Source: Chara braunii
Taxonomy: Eukaryota > Streptophyta > Charophyceae > Charales > Characeae
Length of the DNA stretch: 49,604 bases
Assembly: GCA_003427395.1 (NCBI GenBank)
Contig: BFEA01000138.1
Location: 807,643 to 857,246, forward strand
Reading direction: 5' to 3'
The notes below the pieces were generated by a model that searched no databases, was not told the DNA's origin, and saw only the letters and a program-made list of their open reading frames with translations. The position numbers were made by a program, and so were the translations under genes. Shown piece by piece: positions 21,394 through 32,669 of the stretch. Every line of letters starts with the position of its first letter. Position 1 is the first letter of the stretch.

Positions 21394-24300
21394 GCACCGT
21401 CGGGAGTGACTCGACGACACTCTCGACGCCTTCGGAACTGGTCACTTCGCGGGTGACTGCCCTTCGTTCCGAGGCACATGCAGAAGTCGATAGTCCTCCT
21501 CTTCTTTATTCTTTTGAGGACTATGTTGTCCGGCTCGTTCCTATGTTGGGTACTCATGCTCAAGGACAAGACGTGTGTGCGGTATCTTCTTCGTCCGACA
21601 ACAACAACTTATCGTTGCCAAGTGGTTCTTCACAGGATTCGGCGCGCGAGTTCAACATAGAGGTATTGGACCCGCTCACATCCAAGGATTTCGCATGGCT
21701 TCCTCTCCCGACCATGGGCCGCTTACTGGGACCGCAATGCGCAACATTATGCGCTCATCTTCACACGTACTTATCCTTCTTTGCAACACCAACTTCGCCG
21801 ACGGATGATGAAGTGGCGGTGGGGGACATCCTCGCTTATGTTACCAAGGTGGCCCGCGAGTTTCGCAAGCAGCGGTACGACGACAACAACGCACCGCTCC
21901 TCTATATCCGCATCCATGTTGGGCAAGCGTCCTGCAGCGCTTTGCTGGATAGTGGAGCGTCTTGCAATTTCATGAGCCAAACCTTTATGCAAAGGGCTGG
22001 CCTTGGCACACAAGTTCGAAGGAAGGCAGACCCGACGGCGATCAAGTTGGCGAACAGTAGGACGCAACAACTTATCGACCGCTACATCGTGGCCGTACCG
22101 GTGTATTTCGCACCTCATGCATGCGAACCGGTGACATTTGACGTGTTGGACACGGACTTCGACATTATTTTTTGAATGCCTTGGCTTGCAAGTGCAGATC
22201 ACACGGTCAACTTCCACCGGCGGACTCTTACCGTTCGTGACGCCTTCGGCGCCGAAGTGCAGTGTACTATTCCTCTTCCACACCCTTCGATTCGGTGCCA
22301 AGTGGTGACGACCAAGTCATTCAGGGCTACTTGTGCTTACGAGGAGCCCGACGAAATCGGCTTATGCTTCCTACGGACCGTCGCGGTACCCGACTCTTCA
22401 CCCACGGACTTGTCTTCGGACCCCCTGTGTGGTACGGTTGCTTCGAGTTCGCTGACATCTTCGAGTCACCTACCTGTGTGGTGCCGGATCGGCTGATCTC
22501 TCACGAGATCATTCTCGAGGCCGGTGCTGTGCCGCCGAAAGGTTGCATTTATCGCATGAGCGAGGAGGAGCTTATGGTACTCCGCGCGCAACTCGATGAT
22601 TTGTTGGACAAGGATTGGATCCGCCCTAGTAGCTCTCCATACGGAGCGCCAGTTTTCTTCGTACGGAATTAGAACAAAGATCTACGATTGTGCATCGACT
22701 ACCGCGAGCTCAACGCGCAAACCGTCAAGAATGTGGGGCCTCTTCCTCGCATCGACGATCTTCTTGAGCGATTGGGCGGCGCAAAGTATTTTTCTAAGTT
22801 GGATTTGAAGTCGGGATAGCATCAAATCTCGATTCGACCGAACGATCGTTACAAATCCGTGTTTAAGACGCGGTATGGGCATTTTGAGTGGGTGGTCATG
22901 CCTTTTGGCCTCACTAACGCCCCGACGACCTTCCAAGCGGCAATGACCAACGAGTTTCGTGCGATGTTGGACCGGTTCGTGCTGGTCTACTTAGACGACA
23001 TTCTTGTCTATAGCCGGTCATTGGAGGATCATCTTGAGCATCTTCGACGAGTGTTGGAGAGGCTCCCCCGCGCCAAGTACAAGGTCAGCCGCTACAAGTG
23101 CGAATTTGTCCGGCAAGAGTTGGAATACTTGGGCCATTTTGTCACACCGGAAGGCATCAGTCCGCTATCGGACAAGATTCAAGCCATCCAAGAGTGGTCG
23201 GAGCCGCGGAACATCACGGATGTCCGTTCGTTCCTTGGCCTTGCCGGCTACTACCAACGTTTTATCAAGGGATACTCGAAGATCGTGGCCCACTTGACCA
23301 AGCTTCAATGCGAGGATCGACCGTTTGACTTCGGGGAGGATGCGCGAGAATCATTTTTTGCTCTCAAAGCCGCGCTATTATCTGCGGAGGTCTTGCGCAT
23401 ATACGATCCACTATTGCCAACGCACGTCACTACGGATGCGTCCGGCTATGGCATTGGTGCCGTCCTCGAGCAACACGATGGCGTGGACTGGCACCCGGTC
23501 GAGTACTTCAGAAAGAAAGTCCCCGTCGTGCATTCCATTGATGATGCACGCAAGAAGGAGCTCCTCGCCTTCGTTCACGCGCTCAAGAGGTGGCAGCACT
23601 TCCTCCTTGGTCGAAGCCAATTGTGATGGGTAACAATAATCCGTTGGTCTTTTACAAGACCCAAGACACCGTCAACAGGACCATCGCTCGATGGATGGCT
23701 TTCATCGACCAGTTCGACTTCTTTCCCGATCACATTCCGGGGAAGTCGAACTGTTTTGCGGATCCTCTTTCACGGCGTCCGGATCATTGTACCGCGGTCT
23801 ATTCAAGCTTCGAGATCGACAACGACCTGCGAGACAGCTTCATCCGCGGCTACCAAGCCGACCCCGAGTTTCACGACAAGTACGCGAATTGCTCCTCTCC
23901 TAATCCGGCGCCTTCTCACTACCGGATCCAAGAGGGGTACTTTCTTGTCCACACACGGGGGAAGGACGTTCTTTGCGTACCGAGTGACTCTCACTTGCGT
24001 ACACGGCTTCTTGGCAAGTTCCACGATGCTCCCGCCACCGGACACTTCGGAGTCAATCGCACGATTGGCCGACTTCGCGAGCGATTTTGGTGGCCCGGCC
24101 TTCTCAACGACGTCACACGCTATTGCGAGTCATGCGAGGTTTGTCGACACTGCAAATCCCGCAACCATCATCCGTACGGCGAGTTCCGACCGCTACCGGT
24201 CCGCTTGCGCCGAAGGGGAGCGATTGTCATGGACATTAACGGGCCGTTACCCAAGCACAAGACCGGTGTGGATGAGATTCTCATGGTGGTCGACCGACTC

Positions 24301-25377
24301 ACCAAGTTTGCCATGTTTTTGCCTTGCCGCTATCATGCCAAGGCACCGGAGTTGGCCGAGGTTCTTTACGCCGGTTGGATTCGAACCAAGGGTTACCCCA
24401 AGGAAATCGTCTGCGACCGCGACACTCGGTTCATGTCCGATTTTTGGTTGGCGCTCATCAAACGATGGGGCTCATCTCTCAAGCCAAGTTCGGCTCGCCA
24501 CCCCCAAACCGATGGCCAAACGGAGAGGGCGCATCATACCGCACAGGTTCTCCTTCGCACTCTCATCCGCCCCGACCAAAAGGATTGGGTTGAGCGGCTG
24601 CCGGATGTCGAGTTGGCCTACAACTCGTCCATCCACCAGGCTATCGGGATGTTGTCCTTCGAGTTCTAGCACGGCTCGGCGGTCACTTCGCCGTTGGATA
24701 CAATCATTCCACGAACGACCGAGAGCCACGACCATCTTCTTTTCTTGCGTCAGATGCAAGAGCTACTTGTCAAGGCACGCGACCAAATGACCAAGACGCA
24801 GCAACGCATGAGCCAACAGGCCAATCGCCAGCGTCTTCCTTGCCCATTCCGCGTCGGCGATCTCGTTTGGGTTTCCACCGCGGAATTCAGCCTTGAACAA
24901 AATATCTCTCGCAAACTCCTCTCGAAATGGATGGGGCCCTGGCCGATCATGGCACCCGCTGGGGATGCACCCAAAGGACCTTCCTTCACCATTAAGGTGC
25001 CCGCCCACTTGCCCGTCTACCCAGTCTTTCATTGCTCCAAGTTGGCTCTTTACACGCCAGCGGAACATGACGATTTTTCCGGGCGACGATCGCAAGACCC
25101 ACCCTCTATGGACGGTTTTCAGGAGGTCGGCAACATCATCTCCCCGTGACGCTACAGCAACAGGCCAACCGAGTACTTGGTACATTTTGCGTACTGCACT
25201 CACAAAGCTTACCGTTGGTTGATCCGTGCGGAACTCCAAGCAACAGCTCCGGATGTTCTTGCACGCTACGAACGCAAAATGCAAGGCAAGCCGATATCTT
25301 CGGCTCCACGTCGCACCCTCGTCCAGGTTCCCCCTTCAGATCGTCAACTTCGCCCTCGACCCGGCTTGACTTCATAA
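21394..25377 (+). pseudogene. Element B pro-pol: PR-RT-RNaseH-IN with C-terminal tail (disrupted)
   Basis: The protease active site is LLDSGA (Asp codon 21948-21950). The RT shows [11 protein letters not shown], intact motif A FSKLDL, MPFGLTNAPTTFQ and an intact YLDD box at 22988-22999. RNase H has VTTDASGYGIGAVL. Integrase follows with an HHCC finger (HDAPATGHFG, CESCEVC) and a DDE-type core (VMDINGPLP, VCDRDTRF, DGQTERAHH). The C-terminus has GPWPI and a short chromo-like end (EYLVHF...ELQATAPDVLARYE). Defects: TGA 22173-22175, a frameshift near 22440, TAG 22670-22672, TAG 22817-22819 (the Tyr of SGYHQ), a frameshift near 23625, TAG 24667-24669 and TGA 25147-25149. The final TAA is 25375-25377. 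Confidence 0.85.
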
Positions 25378-25388
25378 GGAGGGGGGGG
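25377..25388 (+). other. Element B polypurine tract
   Basis: AAGGAGGGGGGG directly precedes the TGTTACATG start of the 3' LTR, as expected for the plus-strand primer. Confidence 0.8.
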
Positions 25389-26090
25389 TGTTACATGCTG
25401 CGCCTGCAACAGGCTGCACGGGCCATTTCCAGGCCCGTGACGTTTTCAGGCCAAAAGCCTGAAAACAAGGGCCTACAGGCCCTGTGTCGTTTCAGGCTAA
25501 ATCAAGGCCTTTCCGACCCTGAGTATTTTCAGCCTGAAATTGAGGGTCATTTCTGGACCCTCATCAATTCGACCTGCCCTGAAACTCGGGCAACAAACCA
25601 GGGTTTTAGCACAGGCCATTTCGGGCCCGTTTTCAAGACAACCCATGGTTGAGGTTCAACGCCAGGGTCTGGCACGTTTCGGCATTGGCAAGAACAGCCT
25701 CCTGGACGGGCCAACACTATATAGGACTGGCCCGCCCTGCAGGCAGGCAGGTAGTTCTTAGGTACTTCCCAAGCACTTCACGTGCAGTTCAGGAGGCAGG
25801 AGGTAGTCTTCAGGATTTGGCAGCAACACTCTGGAGGAGCGTTGCAGTAGTAGTTGTAGCGCTAGCAGTAGTCTCAGCGCTGGGCGCTATTAGCGTTAGC
25901 AGTAGTCTTCAGCGTTGGGCGCCATAGGAGCTAAAGCAGTACTAGAGAGAGAGAGAGATTGGGCGGAGGCCAGGGAGACTTACCTGCAGCGTCGTTGCTC
26001 CAGCTTCGTTTTCGAGGTATCTGCAACGCAGCGCCAACTTCACAGGTTAGTACCTGGCATATGAGAGAGATAGAGAGTTCTTCTTCTTCG
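25389..26090 (+). repeat. Element B 3' LTR (right end truncated)
   Basis: A direct copy of 17704-18452 with scattered changes. It lacks one 47-base module and stops at about 26090 where the 5' copy continues. Confidence 0.8.
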
Positions 26091-26149
26091 TAGATAGCTG
26101 TCCAGGGACTGCTTGTGTTAGGGTTTCTCTAAGCACTTCCCTCACAAGA

Positions 26150-28108
26150 GTGGCAGAAGAATTGAAGGAGAGAATGCCTGCCTAGGCCAAAATGAAGAAA
26201 GATGGAAAAGGACAGCTAGTGCTAGTAGATGTAGAGGTTTTTAGAGGCCGAGTAGGGGCCCTTATAGACAGTGGGGCCACCCGTAGTTATATTAGTTGTA
26301 AAGCGCTATAGAAGCTGAAGCCGAATTTGAAGGTCCAAAAGTTAGAGGAACCTATAGTCAACGTTCTCACAGACAATCGTACGATGCAAGTCGAGGATTA
26401 TGTTGAGGGAGTCTAGGCTTATTTCCGCCTAGAGAAAGATTGGAAGGTGGAAAAAGTTCTCCATTCCCCGACTCTCCTCGTAGAAGATAATCTCCCGTTT
26501 GATATAGTCTTAGGAATGGACCGGGGAGAGGCAACAGGGGCCACACTCTATTTGAGAGAGCGTAAGTGTAGGTTCCCTAGTTCGTCAGGTGAAGTTAAGA
26601 CTGCTGGCCTGTTTCATGCGTCAGGGGTAGATAACCCCTTAGCACATTGCTGCCTCAAAGCTCCTGCATTCGCAAGGTTAGTAAAGAAGGAGCAACTAGA
26701 AGAACAGGTTTTCGTAGCCTATGTTAGGCCTGTCACTGAGCCTAAAACTGAAGAGTCCATAGACCCTTGTATTGCCAAGCTACTAGAGGAATATACCGAT
26801 CTGTCTGAGCCGCCTACAGGAGTAGTGTCGCGGCCGATCCAGCATCGTATTGAAATAGAGCATGGCAGTAGAACTCCCAAAGGAGCTGTGTATATAATGT
26901 CCCCAAAGGAGTTAGAGGACCTACACAAGCAGATAGATGAGCTCCTCAAAAAGGGTTGGATTAGGCCCAATTCGTCTCCTTTTGGAGCACCTGTTCTGTT
27001 TGTCCCCAAAAAGGAGGGAGAGTTGAGAATGTGCGTTGACTATAGGGGTCTCAACGCCATCACAACGAAGAACGCAGAACCACTGCCCCGTATAGATGAT
27101 TTGTTAGATCGGGTGCAGGGCTGCAAGTACTTCTCTAAGATATATTTGAAGTTGGGCTATCATCAAATAGAGGTCCATCCTGATGATCAGCACAAGACGG
27201 CGTTCAGGACCAAATATGGGCACTATGAGTTTATAGTGATGCCCTTTGGACTAACCAACGCGCCAACTACGCTTCAGCGCTGCATGAATGACTTGTTTAG
27301 GTCGTGGTTAGATAGATTTGTAGTGGTCTACTTAGATGACATTCTAGTGTTTAGCAAGGGCCATCTGAAGCAGGTCTTGGGGAAGCTGAGACGAGCTAAC
27401 TTCAAGATCAATGCGAAGAAGTGTGAATGGGCCAAGACACAAGTTTTATACCTGGGCCACGTCCTAGATGGAGATGGCATAAAGCCTGAGGACAGTAAGA
27501 TAGCAACGATTAGAGATTGGCCGACGCCCCGCACATTGACAGAGTTGCAGTCGTTCCTAGGCCTAGCCAATTATTATAAAAAGTATGTGAGGAACTTCTT
27601 TACCATCACTGCACCTTTTCGCCGATTATTAAAGAAAGAAGCAATCTGGCATTGGGATAAAGATTGTTCATCGGCCCTGAAGAAGTTAAAGCAGGCCTTG
27701 ATAGAGTATCAAGTCTTCAAGGTAGCTGATCCATCTTTACCTTTTGTTGTCACCACTGATGCAAGTCAGTACGGTATAGGTGTTGTTTTACAACAAGATG
27801 ATAGCAATGGGTATAGACCCGTAGAGTTCATGTCTGCTAGAATGCCTTCAGAGAAGGTAGCGACATCTACCTATGAGAGGGAACTCTACGCTCCCAGGCA
27901 AGCGTTAGATCACTGGGAACACTACTTGCTTGGGAGGCACTTCAAAGTATATTTAGACCACAAGACATTAAGGTGGCTGAAAACGCAGGCCAAGATGACA
28001 CCTAAGCTTACTAGGTGGGCCGCCGAGATAGATCAGTTTGACTTTGAGATCAAGTCAGTTAAAGGGAAGTATAATGTAGTCGCGGACTTTGAGCTCAAAC
28101 CAGTTTGA
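26150..28108 (+). pseudogene. Element A protease / reverse transcriptase / RNase H
   Basis: The protease site is ALIDSGATRSYIS (Asp codon 26267-26269), with stops soon after (CKAL then TAG; GV then TAG). A long frame to 28108 follows: [51 protein letters not shown], intact YLDD (27329-27340) and RNase H VVTTDASQYGIGVVL. RT motif A reads FSKIYLKLGYHQI: the catalytic Asp is Tyr (TAT, 27143-27145). About five residues are missing after ILVFSK compared with element C. The RNase H-IN linker reads VVADFELKPV where gypsy elements usually have VADALSR. As it stands, this RT should be inactive. Confidence 0.88.
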
Positions 28109-29614
28109 CTTTGGAGCAATAGTGCACTATTTGGATATAGGGCGAGACCTGCAACAGAAAGTTAAGGAAGCCAATGCACAATACCCTATTTATAGTGATC
28201 TCCTCAAGAGAGTTAAGGAGTCTCCAGAGTCTGAGCCAGACTACCGCACTACAAATGGATTACTATTTGAGAAAACTAACGTAGCCGACTGCTTATGCGT
28301 TCCCAACAGAAGAGATCCGTAGTTCGATCTAAGGGGAATGCCATGATACAGAGGGACACTTTGGTTGGCAAAAGACATTGGCTAACCTAGTTCGCACGTA
28401 TACGTGGCCGGGCATGAAGGCCGACTGCATAGAGTATGTGCGCAGTTGTAAGGTGTGCCAGCGAAATAAGACCACTACGCGAGCCCTCTTGGTCTTCTCA
28501 GACCCTTGCCTATTCCCGACGGACCCGGAGACTCTGTGTCCATTGACTTTATGGATGTTGAGGTCAGGAGTAGGCATGGCAAGAGCCAAGTCATGGTTAT
28601 AGTTAATAGATTTAGCAAGTATGCAATGTTTGTTCCTTTACCGTCAGAGGCACATACAAACTTAGTGATACAATTTTTGTATTATTATTGGGTCAGTGAA
28701 CATGGTCTGCCGCTGTCTATAGTTAGTGACAGGGATACCAGGTTCACCAGTCAAAACTGGCAGGCGTTGATGAGAGTCTATGGCTCTAGCTTGTTGATGT
28801 CGTCTGCTCGCCATCCAGAGACTAACGGTCAGACTGAACAAATCAAGAAGATCTTGCAACAAGTTTTGAGAATGTATATTAGACCGGATCAGGTCAATTG
28901 GGATGAGGTGCTCCCAAAGGTAGCCAGCGCATACAACAATAGCATGCATTCAGCTACTTGTCGCAGTCCCAACGAAGTGCATAAGTCCTTTATACCACGT
29001 ACGCCGTTTGAGGGACTCAACCGGGATCAGATTCAGAGGCTACCGCCCGGAACTAGGGAGTTTGCGATACAAAATCAAAAAGAGATTGCTACCGTAGTAG
29101 AGAACCTCAGGAAGGCCCAGCATAGAATTATAGAGCAAGCCAATAAGCATCGTCGCCCATCGCAGTTCCAAGTAGGCGACTTAGTCTGGGTTAAGTCAAA
29201 AGAGTTTGCTCCTGAGGAAAACATCTCGCAGAAACTGTTACCTGTGTATAGAGGACCGTGGCCTGTCTTGGAAGTCAAGGGCGGAGAGGATGGACCGTCC
29301 TACACCATAGAGATTCCAGCAGACCTCCACACCTACCCAGTCTTTCATGTGTCAAAGTTGTTGCCTTGCACCACAAGTCAACAGTTTCCATCACGGATGC
29401 CCATGATCCCTTCGGACATGGAGTACGACATTGACAGGATTGTAGGTGAAGATGTGTTTAGAACAGGAGGTAGAGGTCGTCCACAGAAACAGTACAAGGT
29501 TCGATTTGCCTATACGACCGCTGGTTTACCCGAACAGAGCTTCTAGAGACAGCTCCCGATATAATCCGAGCCTACGAGAGACATAAGAAAGGTAAAGGTC
29601 CTACATTGGACTGA
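28109..29614 (+). pseudogene. Element A integrase with chromodomain-like tail
   Basis: The zinc-finger part is frameshifted: one frame runs 28109-28322 (LLFEKTNVADCLCVPNRRD), another holds HDTEGHFGW...CKVCQ to about 28490. The catalytic core is intact as a frame from 28506: VSIDFMDV, VSDRDTRF and GQTEQ supply D, D and E. VNRFSKY has Asn where VDRF is usual. It continues through FQVGDLVWVKSKEF, GPWPVLEV and YPVFHVSKL to a chromodomain-like stretch (YDIDRIVGE, QYKVRFAY), where a frameshift near 29512 moves the tail (ELLETAPDIIRAYERHKK) to another frame ending about 29614. Integrase inserts cDNA; the tail may guide target choice. Confidence 0.85.
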
Positions 29615-29652
29615 AGTATTCTCGAAGGACCTCAAATTTAGGCCGGCAAGAG

Positions 29653-30632
29653 TGAAACGGTTTTCACCTTAGCAGTAGCAGATGCAGATCCCAGGGCTCG
29701 ATCCCTAGACCTTACCACACCCGTGTACAGTATCGGGTCGACCGCTGTGTGTTTGAACCCGTGACCTGTGTTTTGGTAGTTGACTGTTGTCTGTCGTAGG
29801 TCTGTGTAGCTGTAGGGGGTTGATCTGTAGGTCTGTCGAGTAGGGGTCATAGTTGTGTAGAGGCCAAAGCTGTAGTAATTCTGAAAGGTCAAGGTCGTAG
29901 CTGCGACAGTCCTGAAAGGTCAAGGTCGTAGCTGCTACAGTCCTGAAAGGTCAAGGTCGTAGCTGCTACAGTCCCGAAAGGCCAAATCCACAGACTTCCG
30001 GAAGGTCCGGAAGTGGCCTTTTGAGTTTTTCTCACGTTACTCACAGCAGACCAGAGGCAAGTGGGCAAGTGGTGAGTCCAACTTCGCTTAGTCAGCGGTA
30101 CCCAGTCCCAGTCTCACTTTGTCCAGTCAGCAAGTACCATGTGGGACTGTGTGCACCAAGGGCCCAGTGGAAAGGGGCAGACCAGCGGCCAACAGAGGTA
30201 TAAATCAAGAGGCAGCTTCCAGCCGTTTCATTAATTCCTGCGTGAGCCATGCGGAAGCGCTGCCATAGCGTCTTGTGCGAGGTGGTCTGCAGATGCCCGA
30301 GGTCGAAGTGGGCTGAAGGGCGATAGAGTATCCATAGCCAGTAGAGGTTAGGCGGCCATAGCTGCTGTAGCTAGAGATAGATTTCAGAGTGTGTGTATGA
30401 TACGGAGTTATGTGCGTGGGATATCCAGGGAGATTCAAAGACGAGTGCATGTGAACAGTTGTGTGAAGGAGGTGTGAGCACTCAGGCGCCATAGCCGGTT
30501 GGAAGAGAGTTTGTATCCAGACTGTGCTCTCGACTTGAATATCTCTGAGCTTTGTGTGGGCGAACAGCGCCAGTGTGGATTGCCACCTGTTTGCATGTAT
30601 GGGGAATGAACAAGAAAGTGAGTCTGATTGCA
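29653..30632 (+). repeat. Element A 3' LTR
   Basis: A direct copy of 15028-15992, with TGAAACGG start and GATTGCA end. It carries one more 31-bp unit in its internal tandem repeat (about 29880-29975) and the same TATAAAT (30199-30205). The upstream purine-rich GGCCGGCAAGAG may be the polypurine tract. Confidence 0.85.
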
Positions 30633-30903
30633 TCACTCTGTGAGTCTGTGGGTATGCCAGGCAGGAGTAAGCTTGAAGACTCTGACCACACAGCAAGCCA
30701 ACCCATGTGTCCTTGGCTCTTGCTACTATGGGGTTCTCGCGATGAATGTGAGGCATTCTTCTCCCAAAGGTATTTGGCCTCGAAAGTTTCCTTGGGGGTA
30801 GTGGAATAATGGCCATGCCTTTTATTTAGTTTTTTCCTAAAATGCTCTTCAGGACACCAAATATAACTGTTTACCGTCTGTCGGTCTGTCTCTCCTTTTT
30901 TGT
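30633..30903. other. Spacer right of element A
   Basis: Begins TCACT, which overlaps the flank repeat of element A. Nothing else recognised. Confidence 0.35.
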
Positions 30904-31110
30904 TTTTTTTTGGTTGAAATTTTCAGATTCTTAAGGGCCTGGCTCCATGTCCATTCTGGGTAGCATCACTCCGGTTCCTGCAAGTCAAAAGGACTACAAC
31001 ATTTACTCACTCTATGGCTATAAGCTCCTCCCCATTATGGTTAGAAGGCCCGCGTGGACGGCATTGATTACTTCCCGTGGGAAGAATATACCACCCCTCA
31101 CCCCGGCCTA
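30904..31110 (-). mobile_element. LINE-type 3' tail, dispersed copy 3
   Basis: Poly(T) on the left, then blocks shared with copy 1 (CCATTCTGGGTAG, CTCCGGTTCCT, CTCCTCCCCATTATGG, GGCATTGATTACTTCCC, GCCTAAGC). It is a 5'-truncated copy. Confidence 0.6.
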
Positions 31111-32040
31111 AGCTATCCTCATTGACTACTCTTATGGTTGGTTGACACCAGGATCCTTGATTCTACTGGACTTCTGTCTGTGGTACTGAGAGAGCAAGTA
31201 TGGACTCTGGAGACATACGACCAAAAGTCTCAAAGTCACGGCAAAACTTTACCGCTGTTCAACCAAGTTAAAGATATGAAATGAGAACCAACTTGGCACG
31301 CTACACATCGTCTCCACCTCCGTTCCACACACCCAGGAGCCCCCGTTCTCGCCTCAGCCACGGACAAGAGTAACACGTTCACACTGACTCTCTTCGGCAC
31401 CGAAGCACCAAAAGGGAGTCTAACCGGCGACTCGCCGGTATTTATTGTGAGCATCAACACAAAAACCCAATGACCAGACATCAACTCCTATCGTCCTCCT
31501 GGACTTGTGTCTGTGGGTACTGCTTGAGGTTCGGACTCATACTTATTCCTCTCAGGTGTTGGGCCGTCAGGTTTGCTTGGACAACTAGAGCAGTACAGAG
31601 CGTCCATCTTCTAACCCTCTTGCCTTGGCTGGCCCTGCTAAAGCCCTAAACCCTAGACTGACCATGGACTGTAACCGCCTTTGGTCGGATCTGCAAAACT
31701 TCTTAAGCTCCTGAAAAACTTTGCCTTATTCCGCGAGCTCGAGTCACTGGTTACTCCCTAGACGGAGGATATACCTCTGTTCCCTGCCTGGAACCTGTAC
31801 TCGTGACTCTTTGACTTACCTTATAAGTTACTGCGCCTACCCTCTTAATTCCTTCTTTCCTCTCTAGGTGAGTGTGTGGGTGTCTTATCTAGAGCCTATC
31901 GACATCCTTGTGAGTTGGGTCATACTTCTAGGCATCTCTACAATCTGGGTTTGAGTTAGTCAGTATGTCTCCATTGTCCGAGCTTGGGTTTGTCGTTTGA
32001 CTATCGTTGCTATTCTACTTGCTGTTTTTCGAACACGTCT
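31111..32040. other. Spacer with a short telomere-like motif
   Basis: No gene seen. AAAGCCCTAAACCCTAGA at about 31639-31656 is a degenerate telomere-like motif. Confidence 0.35.
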
Positions 32041-32063
32041 GTGATCATGTACTTCCTCTTTCT

Positions 32064-32504
32064 TTCTTTTTTTAAACAGAACCTTGCGGCTCTGACTCCT
32101 TTCCATTCTGGGGAGTATCAGTCCGGTTCCTATTGCACCGGCAAGTCAGAAACGATTACAATGGATACTCATGCATGCTCCTCCCCATTACGGTTGGGAG
32201 GCCCGAATGGACGGCATTGATTACTTCCCAAGGGAAGGATGTACCCCGCTTCACCCCCTGCCTAAGGTAACGTATTTGAACTACGTTTTAAGTCGTATGA
32301 CAGACTGGTTGCCACTACCGCTATTTGCAAGTGGAAGTCTGTGATGTTGTCCTTATTCTCTACACTCTCCATTATTTTCCTATACGTTCTTTTCCAGCAC
32401 CCTCTATATTCTACCTCTATTAGTTGCAAAACTACCTCCCATGCGTCTTGAATAGCCATTGGGTTACGGTCTATTGTCTCTTGGCATCTATGTTTCGATA
32501 TCAT
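32064..32504 (-). mobile_element. 5'-truncated LINE: ORF2 C-terminal remnant plus 3' tail (copy 4)
   Basis: On the minus strand an 80-codon frame (32504-32262) ends in TAG exactly where the conserved tail begins. The tail then runs to poly(A) (T-run near 32064-32076). The peptide (VLQLIEVEYRGCWKRTYRKIME) has the spacing of hydrophobic, Trp and basic residues of the segment after zf-RVT in the other two LINEs (IIQTEIRACWYREQKAQQRI and LVQYEIAAQWKTAKDKLDQA). This junction is the best reason to treat the dispersed tails as LINE 3' UTRs. The similarity is weak and judged by eye. Confidence 0.5.
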
Positions 32505-32669
32505 CTATAACGTGGCTAATCTGTGTGTGTTGTTATGATCCTGATCAATTTTGAGATACACATCCATCAGATAGTACAATGCTGTCCAATAGCAGAAAGA
32601 AATGAATGAGCTTGAGAGGAGAGAGAGGATTAGAAGAAGAAGTAGAAGTAAGAAAGAAGAAGAAGATGA
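32505..32669. other. Purine-rich spacer before element C LTR
   Basis: A GA/AAG-rich stretch with no gene. AAGAAAGAAGAAGAAGATGA also lies beside the other LTR (41731-41750), so the repeat may extend slightly beyond the LTR limit used here. Confidence 0.4.

Larger units (their letters stand above)
17704..26090 (+). mobile_element. Ty3/gypsy element B, nested in element A
   Basis: Direct repeats beginning TGTTACATG (17704 and 25389) flank a leader, gag (19891-21393) and pro-pol (to 25377), then a G-rich polypurine tract abutting the second LTR. It interrupts element A's gag. The 3' LTR stops after TTCTTCTTCTTC, where the 5' copy continues, so the right end is probably deleted along with part of A's gag. 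Stops and frameshifts are present throughout. Confidence 0.8.
15028..30632 (+). mobile_element. Ty3/gypsy element A (host of a nested element)
   Basis: Two direct repeats of about 1 kb (15028-15992 and 29653-30632) start TGAAACGG and end GATTGCA. They enclose a PBS, gag, and PR-RT-RNaseH-IN in one orientation. Outer flanks match: ATCAC before the first LTR and (A)TCAC after the second, consistent with a 4-5-bp target duplication and so with one insertion. The middle (17704 to about 26090) is a complete second element. Without it, A would be about 7.2 kb. Gag and pol are both broken, and the gag C-terminus is missing at the nested boundary. Confidence 0.75.

Noticed and set aside
23756-24790. 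A 344-codon plus-strand frame overlapping element B integrase
   Set aside because: It is an alternative frame of the integrase region, Arg/Ser/Thr-rich without domains; the real frame carries the HHCC and DDE motifs.
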